From positions 1 through 64,000 of the forward strand of contig JAKSMQ010000003.1 of NCBI GenBank assembly GCA_024400565.1: a DNA stretch of 64,000 nt, in the 5' to 3' direction. This DNA comes from Bacteroidales bacterium. Lineage in GTDB: Bacteria > Bacteroidota > Bacteroidia > Bacteroidales > P3. The notes beneath the pieces are model-generated. The model worked only from the letters and a program-made list of their open reading frames with translations. It did not search any database and was not told the origin of the DNA. Below are positions 1 to 9,410 of the stretch, piece by piece. The position numbers were made by a program, and so were the translations under genes. Position 1 is the stretch's first letter. Every line of letters starts with the position of its first letter.

Positions 1-184
1 TCTCCAAACCAATTTTGCGCGATTTTGTGCGATTTTGTGCGATTTTGTCAAAAAAGATTAAGAAACATTAACCCGAAGAATATTGACAGATACATTATCA
101 TAGGTTCGAATCCCCATTTCCGGAAGACTCAATTATCAAAAATCACCCTCTTCCAATGCTTCTTTCTTTCCGTAGATAAACAGA

Positions 185-212
185 TTGATGAGTCTGTACT
201 GTGGTACTTTGC
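185..212 (+). promoter_or_regulatory. Candidate Bacteroidota-type promoter for a small RNA
   Basis: A TTG at 185-187 is followed after 17 nt by TACTTTGC at 205-212. This fits the TTG / TAnnTTTG pattern of the Bacteroidota housekeeping sigma factor, with a slightly short spacer. Transcription would start near 218, just before two stacked hairpins that end in a terminator. Confidence 0.4.
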
Positions 213-217
213 ACAAA

Positions 218-290
218 CACTCATTTACGAAATGTGAAATTGCATTTGCAACGCATTTCAAGCCGGCCATTCGTGGTCGGTTTGTTTTGT
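218..290 (+). ncRNA. Candidate small structured RNA of about 73 nt
   Basis: Two hairpins abut exactly. The first (229-259) pairs GAAATGTG with CGCATTTC, has an AAA bulge, then TTGC/GCAA around an ATTT loop. The second (260-283) is a 10-bp stem with two G-U pairs closed by a TTCG tetraloop and followed by GTTTTG. The G-U pairs favour the plus strand. A promoter-like box sits just upstream. No convincing protein is encoded: the short open frames here run through the terminator. No known RNA family was recognised, and the identity is inferred from structure only. Confidence 0.35.
260..289 (+). terminator. Rho-independent terminator with TTCG tetraloop
   Basis: Stem 260-269 pairs with 274-283 around the loop TTCG and is followed by GTTTTG. 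It closes the candidate small RNA, or a transcript entering from upstream of the window. Confidence 0.5.
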
Positions 291-444
291 GTTATGTGCT
301 GGATGGAGACCAGAATGTGGGTGGTAGTGGTTCATGCAGACAGAAAGGTTTGTCGGTCAATATTGTAAGGGAAGATTGTGTCGGAAGTGAAAAAAAATAT
401 TTGCCGTGGTGTGTAATATTTCTGGATGATGGCAGTTATTTTTA

Positions 445-626
445 GTGAATTGTGAATTGTGAATTGTAAATTGTGAATTGTGAAATGTGAATTGTAAATT
501 GTGAATTGTGAAATGTGAATTGATGCAGATTACTGATTACTGATTGCTGATAACCGATTACTGATTGCTGATTACTGATTGCTGATTACTGATTGCTGAT
601 TACTGATTGCTGATTACTGATAACTG
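445..626. repeat. Array of 26 contiguous heptamers in two families
   Basis: Positions 445-521 are 11 units of GTGAATT (variants GTAAATT and GTGAAAT). Positions 522-528 (GATGCAG) are one junction unit in phase. Positions 529-626 are 14 units alternating ATTACTG and ATTGCTG, with ATAACCG and ATAACTG variants. All 182 bp stay in strict 7-bp phase, and the array ends 10 bp before the ATG of the AddA-like gene. The two families occupy separate halves of one array. It is not a CRISPR because there are no unique spacers. Confidence 0.95.
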
Positions 627-636
627 ACCACCAAAT

Positions 637-3600
637 ATGACAAAAGCCAGTCTTACCGTCTATTCTGCTTCGGCCGGAAGCGGAAAAACCTTTACCCTCG
701 CTGCTTATTATATAGCCCAGGTGCTGCGAAACGATGTGCCCGACGATGAGTTTAAGCATATTCTTGCCGTGACGTTCACGGTGAAGGCTACAGGCGAAAT
801 GAAGGACCGCATTCTCGGTACGCTCTACAATATTGCCTGTATCTGTAACGAGGGGATGCCGTCGATGGAGAGCATCCCTGGCGACACGATGAGCTATCTC
901 AACAAGATTGCCGAGATAGAGCAGGGGAGACCCTATTCGTGGGCTCAGATTGTGCAGCGCAGTCTGAAAGCCGACAGAGTTCTGAAGGAGATACTCCACA
1001 ACTACGACCGATTCAGAGTGACGACCATCGACTCTTTCTTCCAATCGGTTCTGAAGGGCCTGGCAAGAGAACTGGGTCTCTCGGCCGGATTCCGTACGGA
1101 GCTGAACAACGAGGATGTGCGCAAACTGGCTGTGGAAAGAATAATGGACTCGCTGGCCGATAAGGACAAGAAGCAGGTGCGCATGCAGCTGGAGTCGTTT
1201 ATAAAGGACAACCTGGTGCAGGACCAGAAGTGGAGCGTGGTGCGCCCGCTGGAGGAGTTCTCGGAATGGCTGTTCAAGGAGGGCTTTATACGCCATCAGG
1301 AGGATATCCGCTCGATGTTTGCCGACAGAGAGAGTTTCAAGGCTGCCTTGGATAAGATTCTTAAAAAGAAGATGAGTCTGGCTAAAGAACTGGAGCAGAT
1401 CTATAAGGATTTCGTGACAGGGAGCGAGTCGTGGCCTGTGAACGATAAGGCCTTTGTGGTGGGGAGAACCAAAAATTCGTCGCTCAAGAAGATGCAGCAA
1501 TGGCTGCTGCCTCTGAAGAAACTGGGAGAGCCCGAAGTGGAAGAGAAATATGCCGGCTATCTGGTTCCCGACGACGGCTCGGGACTGCTTCGCGATGCCA
1601 ACGACAAAGACAATCTGCCTGTGGCCAAGAAGGCGCTCGACCTCTACAGGGATACGGTCTCAAAATATATGGAGACCAAATTGGAGTATAATACCGCTGC
1701 GCTGGCGATGGAGAATCTCCACCAGCTGGGTATGCTCAACGAGATTGACAAGGAGGTGAATCAGATCAATGCCGAAAACGACCAGTTTATCATAGCCAAC
1801 ACCGGAGCCCTGCTGTCTCAGCTGATGAACAGCGACGGCAATAATGTGTTTATATACGACAAGATAGGTCCCTACCTGCATCATGTGATGATTGACGAGT
1901 TTCAGGATACATCCAGTCTGCAATGGCGCAATTTCCTGCCCCTGATTCAGGAGATGGTGAGCTCGAGTCAGGATTGCCTGGTGGTTGGAGACATCAAGCA
2001 GAGTCTTTACCGCTGGCGCAACGGCGACTGGAAGGTGCTGTATAATATAGACAATGAAGCCGATTTTCAGAAAGGGACTGTAGAGAAGAAGCCTCTCGAA
2101 GAGAATTACCGCAGCGACAAGGTGATTATCGATTTCAACAACCGTGTATTCGGCGTTCCCGAAATGGTGGAGGATGCAGACGGCAACCAGCACCCTGAGT
2201 ATTTGACCCTTCCCATAGAGATGGATAGTCTGCTGGGACAGGAGCCGGGTAGGGGAATTGCGTCGGGCATCTATCAGGGGGCGGAGCAGAAGCAGCCTTC
2301 GCACAAGAAAGATAAGCCCGCCAACGGCTATGTGAGAGCGACTTTCTATACCAGCAACGTCAAGCGCAAGGGCCACATGCTGGGTGACCTGACGAATCAG
2401 GTGGCCAGACTCCATGAGCAGGGTGTTCCATACGGCTCGATGGCGATAATACTGCGAAAGAAGACACACACACCCAGTATAATTGAGGCCTTCAAGTCCA
2501 ATCCGGCAACCCAGAATGTGAAACTGGTGTCGAGCGATGCTTATCAGTTCCATTCGTCGTGGGCCATACTTGCCGTAATCGCAACGCTGAGACTGCTTCT
2601 CGATACGGAAAATAAGCTTTACAGAACCTATCTGCTGCCTCTGTTCAACGACGACGAAGATGCTATGAATGCCTTCATCCAGGAGATGGGACTGCATAAG
2701 AATCTGCCCCTGGTACAGCTGAACGAGAAGATTGTAGAGGCCTTGAAACTCGGCCAGTATAAGGATCAGTCGGAATTTGTGATGGCATACTTTGATGCGG
2801 TGGCTGAGTTTGTAAAGAACAACCCCGCAGATATTCACTCGCTGCTGAACTACTGGGAGGAAAGTCTGCACACCAAGGCTATTACCTCGACCGACAAGAA
2901 TGCACTCCAGATTGTAACGATCCATGCTTCGAAGGGTCTTGCATTCGACCATGTCTTTATGCCTTATTGTGATTTCGATGTGTTCAGTTTTTCTCACAGC
3001 GATGTGCATTGGCTCCCCACCCAGGACAAGGGCAATCCCTATGAAGAAATACCGGTAATACCCGTCGATTTCAAGTCGCACGAGATGGTAGAGAACTCCC
3101 TCTTTGCTCCGAGCATACAGGAGGAGAAAGAGCAGATGGCTGTAGACAATCTGAATCTGCTCTATGTGGGATTCACCAGAGCCAAATCGAGCCTGTATAT
3201 ATGGGGCTCGCGTCAGAAGGGATCAATAGCCGAACAGCTCTACAAAGTGGTCGGCAATACGGATGCCGCTTCTGACAGAACGGATGTCTATGAGACCTAC
3301 ACTTTCGGAAATGAAGAGCGTGAATTTCCTTCGGCCAAAGAGGAGAAAGGCACCCGAATGGAACCTCTCTTTGCGCATAAGACCGAGGTCGGTATCGGCG
3401 AGCAGACCTACGAACCCGAATTCCGTCAGAGTACGGAGTCGAAGAGAATGGTGGGAGACAACCCCGAGGACGGCAAGAGTGTCATCACCGGAATACAGAT
3501 ACATAACATCTTCTCCTATATCGACAGCAGCAACGATATTGATAAGGCTATCAGCCAGTATGAGTCGGCAGATGTGGTAGAAGAAGAGACCTCCCAACTG

Positions 3601-3945
3601 GCCAGAAATCTATTCAGTAAGGGTTTGCAGAATCCTGTTATAGCCGAGTGGTTCTCTGAAGGATGGGAAGTACTCAACGAGCAGTCGATACTGGTGCCCG
3701 ACGAGATTCAGGGCCGAACCATACGACCCGACCGAATCATGGTCAGAGGCCAGGAAGTTGTTGTGGTGGATTTCAAGTTCGCCTATGAGAAATATGTGCG
3801 TCATAACGAAAAGCAGCATCTCGACTATGTGGAGCAGGTGCAGGGATATATGAAGGCGTTGCAGAAGCTGATGCCCCAAAGCACAATCAAAGGATACATC
3901 TGGTATCTCCGCGACAGCAAAATCGAATCAATTGAAGTAGAATAA
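637..3945 (+). CDS. AddA/RecB-like UvrD-family helicase-nuclease
   Basis: A 1102-residue superfamily 1A helicase with a C-terminal RecB-type nuclease, probably the AddA-like subunit of the double-strand-break resection enzyme. Walker A (SAGSGKT) is at residues 12-18, the Walker B/motif II DEFQDTS near 420, GDIKQSLYRWR near 451, and the C-terminal helicase motif YVGFTRAK near 840. The nuclease motif appears as RPDRIMV followed by VVVDFKF near 1045 and a QVQGYMKAL helix. The ATG at 637 puts Walker A at the extreme N-terminus, as usual in the family. The AddB-like partner starts 16 bp downstream, so the two are probably co-transcribed. The upstream heptamer array may affect expression. Confidence 0.9.
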   Translation: MTKASLTVYSASAGSGKTFTLAAYYIAQVLRNDVPDDEFKHILAVTFTVKATGEMKDRILGTLYNIACICNEGMPSMESIPGDTMSYLNKIAEIEQGRPYSWAQIVQRSLKADRVLKEILHNYDRFRVTTIDSFFQSVLKGLARELGLSAGFRTELNNEDVRKLAVERIMDSLADKDKKQVRMQLESFIKDNLVQDQKWSVVRPLEEFSEWLFKEGFIRHQEDIRSMFADRESFKAALDKILKKKMSLAKELEQIYKDFVTGSESWPVNDKAFVVGRTKNSSLKKMQQWLLPLKKLGEPEVEEKYAGYLVPDDGSGLLRDANDKDNLPVAKKALDLYRDTVSKYMETKLEYNTAALAMENLHQLGMLNEIDKEVNQINAENDQFIIANTGALLSQLMNSDGNNVFIYDKIGPYLHHVMIDEFQDTSSLQWRNFLPLIQEMVSSSQDCLVVGDIKQSLYRWRNGDWKVLYNIDNEADFQKGTVEKKPLEENYRSDKVIIDFNNRVFGVPEMVEDADGNQHPEYLTLPIEMDSLLGQEPGRGIASGIYQGAEQKQPSHKKDKPANGYVRATFYTSNVKRKGHMLGDLTNQVARLHEQGVPYGSMAIILRKKTHTPSIIEAFKSNPATQNVKLVSSDAYQFHSSWAILAVIATLRLLLDTENKLYRTYLLPLFNDDEDAMNAFIQEMGLHKNLPLVQLNEKIVEALKLGQYKDQSEFVMAYFDAVAEFVKNNPADIHSLLNYWEESLHTKAITSTDKNALQIVTIHASKGLAFDHVFMPYCDFDVFSFSHSDVHWLPTQDKGNPYEEIPVIPVDFKSHEMVENSLFAPSIQEEKEQMAVDNLNLLYVGFTRAKSSLYIWGSRQKGSIAEQLYKVVGNTDAASDRTDVYETYTFGNEEREFPSAKEEKGTRMEPLFAHKTEVGIGEQTYEPEFRQSTESKRMVGDNPEDGKSVITGIQIHNIFSYIDSSNDIDKAISQYESADVVEEETSQLARNLFSKGLQNPVIAEWFSEGWEVLNEQSILVPDEIQGRTIRPDRIMVRGQEVVVVDFKFAYEKYVRHNEKQHLDYVEQVQGYMKALQKLMPQSTIKGYIWYLRDSKIESIEVE

Positions 3946-3961
3946 AACTAAACTCAAGCAT

Positions 3962-6943
3962 ATGAATAATTTCTTGCAGCTGATGGCTTCGAGCCTGTAT
4001 GAAAAATTTGGAAATGACATGAAGCACGTAGTGGTTGTGTTTCCCAACAAGCGTGCCAGTCTGTTCCTTAACCGCTGTCTGTCCTCTATCTCGATGGAGA
4101 AAGGTGATGGTTCTCCCATCTGGGCTCCACGTTATATGACTATCAGCGAGCTCTTTCAGAGCATAATCTCTCTGCATGTGGTCGATTCGGTTGAGGCTGT
4201 ATGCCGTCTGTATGATGTCTATAAGGAGCATATAAGCAATGCAGAGAGTATTGATAAGTTTTACGGATGGGGCGAAGTGATGCTGTCCGATTTCAACCTT
4301 ATCGATCAGCAGATGGCCAATGCCAAGCAGCTCTTTGCCAATATCAAGGACGGTCATGTCGAAAATCCGCTCGAGTTTCTTGATGCCAAGCAGTTAGAAG
4401 CCCTTGAGCATTATTTTGGCAAGCTGTCGGACAAGAGTGAGCAGCAGCATCGTTTCCTCGAACTTTGGAATCAGATGCACGGCATCTATCAGGATTTCAA
4501 GAAGAAACTGCTCGATACGGGCAAACTATACGACGGAGCCCTGTGCCGCAAGGTCGTTGAAGAGAAGCTATATGAAAACATTGATACCGGTCTTACCTAC
4601 GTTTTTGCAGGCTTCAATATGCTCTCTCCCGTTCAGGAGGCATTCCTCAAAGGCATTAAAGGATGCGCCAACTGTCTGTTCTATTGGGATTATATCCCCA
4701 TGAGTTACGAGAAAGATTCTCTCAACGGACTCTTCTCGGATGCCTGTCAGTATATTCACAAATATATCGGATCGTTCCCCAACGAACTCTCCGAAGAGGA
4801 ACTGGTGGCAGAAGGCAAACCTCAGCTACGATACATCAAGACCGATACTGTAAACGCTCAGACCCGTTTCATCAGCAACTGGTTCGAAGAGGTAGATTCG
4901 GATGGCGTCGCAGAAGAAAAGAAAGACCATACCGACAAGGCAATAGTGCTGGCAGAGGAATCTCTTCTGCCCCAGGTGCTGACCAATCTGCCATCGTGCG
5001 GGATTAATATTACGATGGGATTCCCTCTCGACAATACTCCTGTCATGAGTTTTGTGCGAATGCTTATCGATCTGCAGCTGAAGGGTAAGCGTAAAGGGGC
5101 AGGTACCGGTTCCGAACTCAAGGACCGATTCTATAAACTGTTTCTTCAGAAGATAGAGAAACATCCCTTCTATCAGTATATGGATGAGGGCGTGTGGGCA
5201 CAATCCTGCGACGAAAAGGACGGCTCAAAACTCCTGCAGTATCTGAAAGAGAATATCGAGTCCGTGCTGAGTCTTATGCCGGTAAGAAACGAGGCTCTCG
5301 AGAAGGAAGGTACGGCACTCAATGCAGGTCATGTATACATGTACGAAGAGGCTCTCTTCCGTGTTCATAAGGCTATCTCACAGTTGCAGACCCTCGAAGT
5401 GGATCTGAAGGAGACCAGTCTGGCTACCCGTCTGCTCGACCGTGTGCTCCGATCAACCAGCGTCCCCTTTCATGGTGAGCCCCTGGCCGGAATGCAGGTG
5501 ATGGGAGTACTGGAAACCCGTTCGCTCAATTTCAAGCACGTCTTGCTGCTTATGGCCAACGACGGAGTGCTTCCCCGCAGCTCACAGTCTGCCACCATGA
5601 TACCCTACTATCTGCGTAGTGCGTTCAATCTCGATATTGAGAAAGAACAGGTGAATGTCTACGCTTACAACTTCTTCCGACTTCTCCGTCATGCTCAGGA
5701 TGTTACCATTATGTTCTCCACCTCCGGCAGTAAGATGGGCCAATGCGAAATGTCTCGTTTCATGCGTCAGATACTTGCCGAAACGAATATGAACGTAGAG
5801 GACAGCCATCTTGATTTCTCTCTATCAGAACAAAACGATACTCCATCCAATCTCGTGCACGAAGGCTATGAAAAGACTTCAGCCCACGTTGCCTCTATTC
5901 TGAAAAGAGCAACAGGCGAGAGAGTAGGAGATGAGGAGCGTGATTGCCGATATCTCGATTTCTCCCCTTCTGCTATGAGCACCTATATCAATTGTCCGCT
6001 CGAGTACTACTTCAGATATATTGAAGGAATCAAGGTTGAGGAGGAGATTACCTCGACGCTTCAGCCCAATCAGTTCGGAACAGTATTCCATTCCGCAGCC
6101 CAGGAGTTCTATCGTGCTGTGGCTCCCGACGGAGAGGTTACAAAAGAAATCCTGCAGACGGTCATAGATGCTTCGAAGAAGGAAAAATCCCCCCTCATCG
6201 CAGATGCCGTAGACAAAGCATTTCATAAGGAAGTGTTCAATCAGCCCAGCTCCGAGATCAAAGGCTATGTGGGCGAACTTGTTCTTGCCCGCCAGGTAGT
6301 GGAAGACTATCTGCTCCGACTGATCAAGATAGATCAGGCTGTAGCACCATTCCGCATCCTGGCTACCGAGCAGCATTTCTCTTCATCGCTCCCAGTCCAG
6401 ACCGACAAGGAGGAACGTCAGTTCTTCATCGGAGGTATAGTCGACCGATTGGATTATGTCTATCAGCATCCCCAGGCTGGCGGCAAACCAGTCATCCGTG
6501 TAGTAGATTACAAGACAGGAGGGAAGCCTTCGCACAAAGTGATGGATAAAGCCGACTACAATATTTTGTTCGATTCCACCAAGGAATCCGACAAACGACC
6601 TAAGAACGTGTTGCAGATGCTGCTCTACTGTAAAGCCGTTAAGGATAGTATCGATACTATTCCGTCCTTGGATCAAGAAGAGCGTAAGGCCGAAATCATG
6701 CCATCGCTCATCTATATAGCCTGTCCCGGAAAGCCCGAAGACTACGATGCCAGAGTGATTGTTCAGAATAAAGCAGTAGACAGTTACGATGTTGAGGCTG
6801 TGGCTTTCGAACCTGCGTTGAACAATTTTATCCAAGATCATTTACTCAACCAGGAAGAGACCTTCGTTCCGAAGAAGAAAGGGATCCGGTACAATTGCCA
6901 GTACTGCAAATACAAACTGCTCTGCGGAATGGTGGATGATTAA
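3962..6943 (+). CDS. AddB-like PD-(D/E)XK nuclease subunit
   Basis: A 993-residue partner of the preceding helicase. The N-terminal two thirds resemble an inactivated helicase fold, as in AddB. The C-terminal third is a PD-(D/E)XK nuclease: GGIVDRLDYVY, then VVDYKTGG near residue 848. A first cysteine in NCPLEYYFRY (near 678) and a terminal CQYCKYKLLC cluster (about 978-987) match the four-cysteine iron-sulfur clamp of AddB nuclease domains. Both subunits therefore keep nuclease motifs, which points to AddAB rather than RecBCD type. The gene lies 16 bp after the AddA-like gene and is followed directly by a strong terminator. Confidence 0.87.
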   Translation: MNNFLQLMASSLYEKFGNDMKHVVVVFPNKRASLFLNRCLSSISMEKGDGSPIWAPRYMTISELFQSIISLHVVDSVEAVCRLYDVYKEHISNAESIDKFYGWGEVMLSDFNLIDQQMANAKQLFANIKDGHVENPLEFLDAKQLEALEHYFGKLSDKSEQQHRFLELWNQMHGIYQDFKKKLLDTGKLYDGALCRKVVEEKLYENIDTGLTYVFAGFNMLSPVQEAFLKGIKGCANCLFYWDYIPMSYEKDSLNGLFSDACQYIHKYIGSFPNELSEEELVAEGKPQLRYIKTDTVNAQTRFISNWFEEVDSDGVAEEKKDHTDKAIVLAEESLLPQVLTNLPSCGINITMGFPLDNTPVMSFVRMLIDLQLKGKRKGAGTGSELKDRFYKLFLQKIEKHPFYQYMDEGVWAQSCDEKDGSKLLQYLKENIESVLSLMPVRNEALEKEGTALNAGHVYMYEEALFRVHKAISQLQTLEVDLKETSLATRLLDRVLRSTSVPFHGEPLAGMQVMGVLETRSLNFKHVLLLMANDGVLPRSSQSATMIPYYLRSAFNLDIEKEQVNVYAYNFFRLLRHAQDVTIMFSTSGSKMGQCEMSRFMRQILAETNMNVEDSHLDFSLSEQNDTPSNLVHEGYEKTSAHVASILKRATGERVGDEERDCRYLDFSPSAMSTYINCPLEYYFRYIEGIKVEEEITSTLQPNQFGTVFHSAAQEFYRAVAPDGEVTKEILQTVIDASKKEKSPLIADAVDKAFHKEVFNQPSSEIKGYVGELVLARQVVEDYLLRLIKIDQAVAPFRILATEQHFSSSLPVQTDKEERQFFIGGIVDRLDYVYQHPQAGGKPVIRVVDYKTGGKPSHKVMDKADYNILFDSTKESDKRPKNVLQMLLYCKAVKDSIDTIPSLDQEERKAEIMPSLIYIACPGKPEDYDARVIVQNKAVDSYDVEAVAFEPALNNFIQDHLLNQEETFVPKKKGIRYNCQYCKYKLLCGMVDD

Positions 6944-6945
6944 GT

Positions 6946-6970
6946 AAAACCGGCCATTCCGGCCGGTTTT
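6946..6970 (+). terminator. Terminator of the addAB-like operon
   Basis: A perfect 10-bp stem, AAAACCGGCC / GGCCGGTTTT, with loop ATTCC begins 2 bp after the AddB-like stop codon and ends in a T run. Confidence 0.85.
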
Positions 6971-7356
6971 ATATATCTTATTCTCTGCTCTGTCTGGTCT
7001 GCTGCGCAACCCTTCGGGCCGCTATCGAAACTCGCTATGCTTCATCACATATGTAGAAATGGATCTGTATTTTTAGAAGGCCTCTATACTAGAGAGTGGA
7101 AAAACAGACTCTTGTATGGAAGAAAGCAATCGGATAGATTAGTTTAATCGTATGGGTTTGACTTATTTGGGTAAATAGAGAACTGTAGGAAGGTACTCCT
7201 TGATTGATTCTATACACTATGTTTTGTACTTCTTTGATGTACAAGTGCTGGTCCACTATGTATATCGTTACTTTTTTTGATTTTTATTCTATTATATAAA
7301 AAATTAATCGTATATTTGCAGAATTAATTGTTACGATACTTACATTTTAACTTATT
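6971..7356. other. Intergenic spacer with a -7-like box
   Basis: No gene or repeat is seen in these 386 bp. A TATATTTGCA box at 7311-7320 matches the Bacteroidota -7 element and probably starts the dipeptidase transcript. No TTG lies at the right distance upstream, so only half of the promoter is supported. Confidence 0.45.
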
Positions 7357-8730
7357 ATGAAAGAGATTAATAATTATATTCAAGCAAATCGCGACCGCTT
7401 CCTCGAGGAACTTTTTTCTCTCATCCGTATCCCCAGCATCAGTGCTGAGAGCGAACATAAGGAGGATATGGTACGTTGTGCCAACCGCTGGAAAGAGCTT
7501 CTTCTCGAAGCTGGTGCCGACAAGGCAGAGGTGATGCCCTCCGCAGGCAATCCCGTAGTCTACGGCGAGAAGATGATCGATCCTACAAAACCTACTGTAC
7601 TGGTATATGGCCACTATGACGTGATGCCCGTGGAACCCCTCGCTGAATGGAGAACCAATCCCTTTGAGCCTGTTGTTATCGACGACGTAATTTGGGCTCG
7701 TGGTGCTGACGACGACAAGGGTCAGAGCTTTATGCACGCCAAGGCTTTCGAGTTCATGGTTAAGGAGGGTAAACTCCCCTGCAATGTGAAGTTTATGCTC
7801 GAAGGTGAAGAGGAAATCGGTTCCGGTAGCCTCTATGGTTTCTGCGAGGAGCACAAGGAGATGCTTAAGGCCGACGTTATCCTTGTTAGTGACACCTCTA
7901 TGATTGGCAAGGACACTCCCTCCATCACCAGCGGTCTCCGTGGCCTCTGCTATTGGGATGTAGAGGTGACCGGTCCCAACCACGACCTCCACAGCGGTCT
8001 CTTTGGCGGTGCTGTAGCCAACCCCATCAATATCCTCTGCAAGATGATTGCCGACCTGCATGATGAGAATGGTCACATCACCATTCCAGGTTTCTATGAT
8101 GACGTATTGGTGATCTCCGACGAGGAGCGCGCCCTCATGGCTCAGGCTCCCTTCAACGAGGAGGCTTACAAGAAGGAACTCGACATCAAGGCAGTTCATG
8201 GCGAGAAGGGCTTCTCTACCAAGGAGCGCACTGGCATCCGTCCTTGCCTCGATGTTTGTGGTATCTGGGGCGGTCACACTGGCGAAGGCTCCAAGACCGT
8301 GCTCCCCTCCAAGGCTCATGCTAAGATAAGCACCCGCCTCGTGGCCAATCAGGACTATGAGAAGATCAGCCAGCTCTTCAAGGAGTACTTTGAGGCTGCT
8401 GCTCCCGACTGCGTGAAGGTAACTGTAACTCCTTCCCACGGTGGTGCCGCATACGTATCTCCTCTCGACATGGCTGCCTACAAGGCTGCTGAGCAGGCTA
8501 TGCAGACCACCTACGGCAAGCGTCCTATCCCTACCCGTAGCGGCGGAAGCATTCCTATCGTGGCTGGCTTCGAGCGCATCCTCGGCATCAAGAGCATCCT
8601 CATGGGCTTCGGTCTCAGCACCGACGACATCCATGCTCCCAACGAGAACTATCCTCTCTGCCAGTTCTTCAAGGGTATTGAGACCATTCCCTATTTCTAC
8701 GAGAACTTTGTAAAGGAGTTGGGAAAATAA
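7357..8730 (+). CDS. M20-family metallodipeptidase
   Basis: A 457-residue M20 (CNDP/PepV-like) peptidase that cleaves dipeptides or short peptides, probably cytosolic as no signal peptide is seen. Metal-site motifs are in order: GHYDVMPVEP (His and Asp), WARGADDDKGQ (bridging Asp), EGEEEIGS (catalytic Glu pair), and a later HTGEGSKTVLP segment contributed by the dimerisation or lid domain. The length matches the family. The ATG at 7357 gives the standard N-terminus. The gene has strong codon bias, suggesting high expression. A lipoprotein gene follows after 22 bp. Substrate cannot be deduced from sequence. Confidence 0.88.
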   Translation: MKEINNYIQANRDRFLEELFSLIRIPSISAESEHKEDMVRCANRWKELLLEAGADKAEVMPSAGNPVVYGEKMIDPTKPTVLVYGHYDVMPVEPLAEWRTNPFEPVVIDDVIWARGADDDKGQSFMHAKAFEFMVKEGKLPCNVKFMLEGEEEIGSGSLYGFCEEHKEMLKADVILVSDTSMIGKDTPSITSGLRGLCYWDVEVTGPNHDLHSGLFGGAVANPINILCKMIADLHDENGHITIPGFYDDVLVISDEERALMAQAPFNEEAYKKELDIKAVHGEKGFSTKERTGIRPCLDVCGIWGGHTGEGSKTVLPSKAHAKISTRLVANQDYEKISQLFKEYFEAAAPDCVKVTVTPSHGGAAYVSPLDMAAYKAAEQAMQTTYGKRPIPTRSGGSIPIVAGFERILGIKSILMGFGLSTDDIHAPNENYPLCQFFKGIETIPYFYENFVKELGK

Positions 8731-8752
8731 TAGTTGGCAATAGCTGACCACG

Positions 8753-9376
8753 ATGAGAAATATTAGACTATTCATACTCGCAGGTGTGGCCTCGTTTTTG
8801 ATGGTTGGATGCGTATATGGTCCTCATATTGCGCATATCCCAATCTATGAGCAGAAGGGCGATATGCAAGTGTCGGGTGCACTCTCGGTATGGGATGGCG
8901 TCTCAGCGTCGGCAGGAGTTGCTGTGACAGATCATTTTGCTTTGCAGACTATGTCGTCTGTAACGCCTTTCAATGGTGTCATCAACACCCAAACATCGTT
9001 GGGCTATTACAATGCCTTTGATAATCATACTATGCTCGGTATATATGGAGGCTATGGAAATTGCAATGGTTGGGAATATTTTGACCACGGGGATTCCATG
9101 GGAGGCACATTTGTGTCAGATAACCGTTTATTCGTGCAGGTGGACTATGGTTGGATGAAACAAAGCTTTGGTGGCATTGCTGGCCGATTGACAGCAGGGT
9201 ATATGCAAAGCGGATTATTCTTCCTGGAACCTGCTCTTGACATTCCAATCAAGATGGGACCTCTTTATTTGGCAGTTAAATTTTCGTGTATGATGATTAG
9301 CGAGAATTATGGAGATACATTCCCCATACCCAACGTAGGTCTAGGAGTCAGCTATAACTTCAATTTCAAGGAATGA
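8753..9376 (+). CDS. Hypothetical lipoprotein with beta-rich body
   Basis: A 207-residue protein with a lipoprotein signal peptide (hydrophobic stretch, then VGC at about residues 18-20). The body has alternating Gly/aromatic strands typical of small outer-membrane-associated barrels, and it ends in the aromatic-rich GVSYNFNFKE, reminiscent of a barrel C-terminus. No family was recognised. It starts 22 bp after the dipeptidase stop and ends 34 bp before the glutamate-synthase-like gene, so it may be co-transcribed with either. Function unknown. Confidence 0.7.
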   Translation: MRNIRLFILAGVASFLMVGCVYGPHIAHIPIYEQKGDMQVSGALSVWDGVSASAGVAVTDHFALQTMSSVTPFNGVINTQTSLGYYNAFDNHTMLGIYGGYGNCNGWEYFDHGDSMGGTFVSDNRLFVQVDYGWMKQSFGGIAGRLTAGYMQSGLFFLEPALDIPIKMGPLYLAVKFSCMMISENYGDTFPIPNVGLGVSYNFNFKE

Positions 9377-9410
9377 AAACAAAATAATTAATCCTAATAA
9401 ACAATTTAAC

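Noticed and set aside
101..116. tRNA T-arm-like motif (GGTTCGAATCC)
   Set aside because: The flanking bases pair at only two positions and no acceptor, D or anticodon arm could be built.
25..445. Two short plus-strand open frames (70 and 86 codons) at the window start
   Set aside because: They overlap, carry no family features, and the second runs through a clear terminator hairpin at 260-283.
529..626. Tandem repeats suggestive of a CRISPR array
   Set aside because: Repeats are contiguous with no unique spacers and no cas genes are in the window. The same holds for 35854-35941.
7324..8775. 483-codon minus-strand open frame
   Set aside because: It lies antisense to the M20 dipeptidase and has no signature; it comes from that gene's codon bias.
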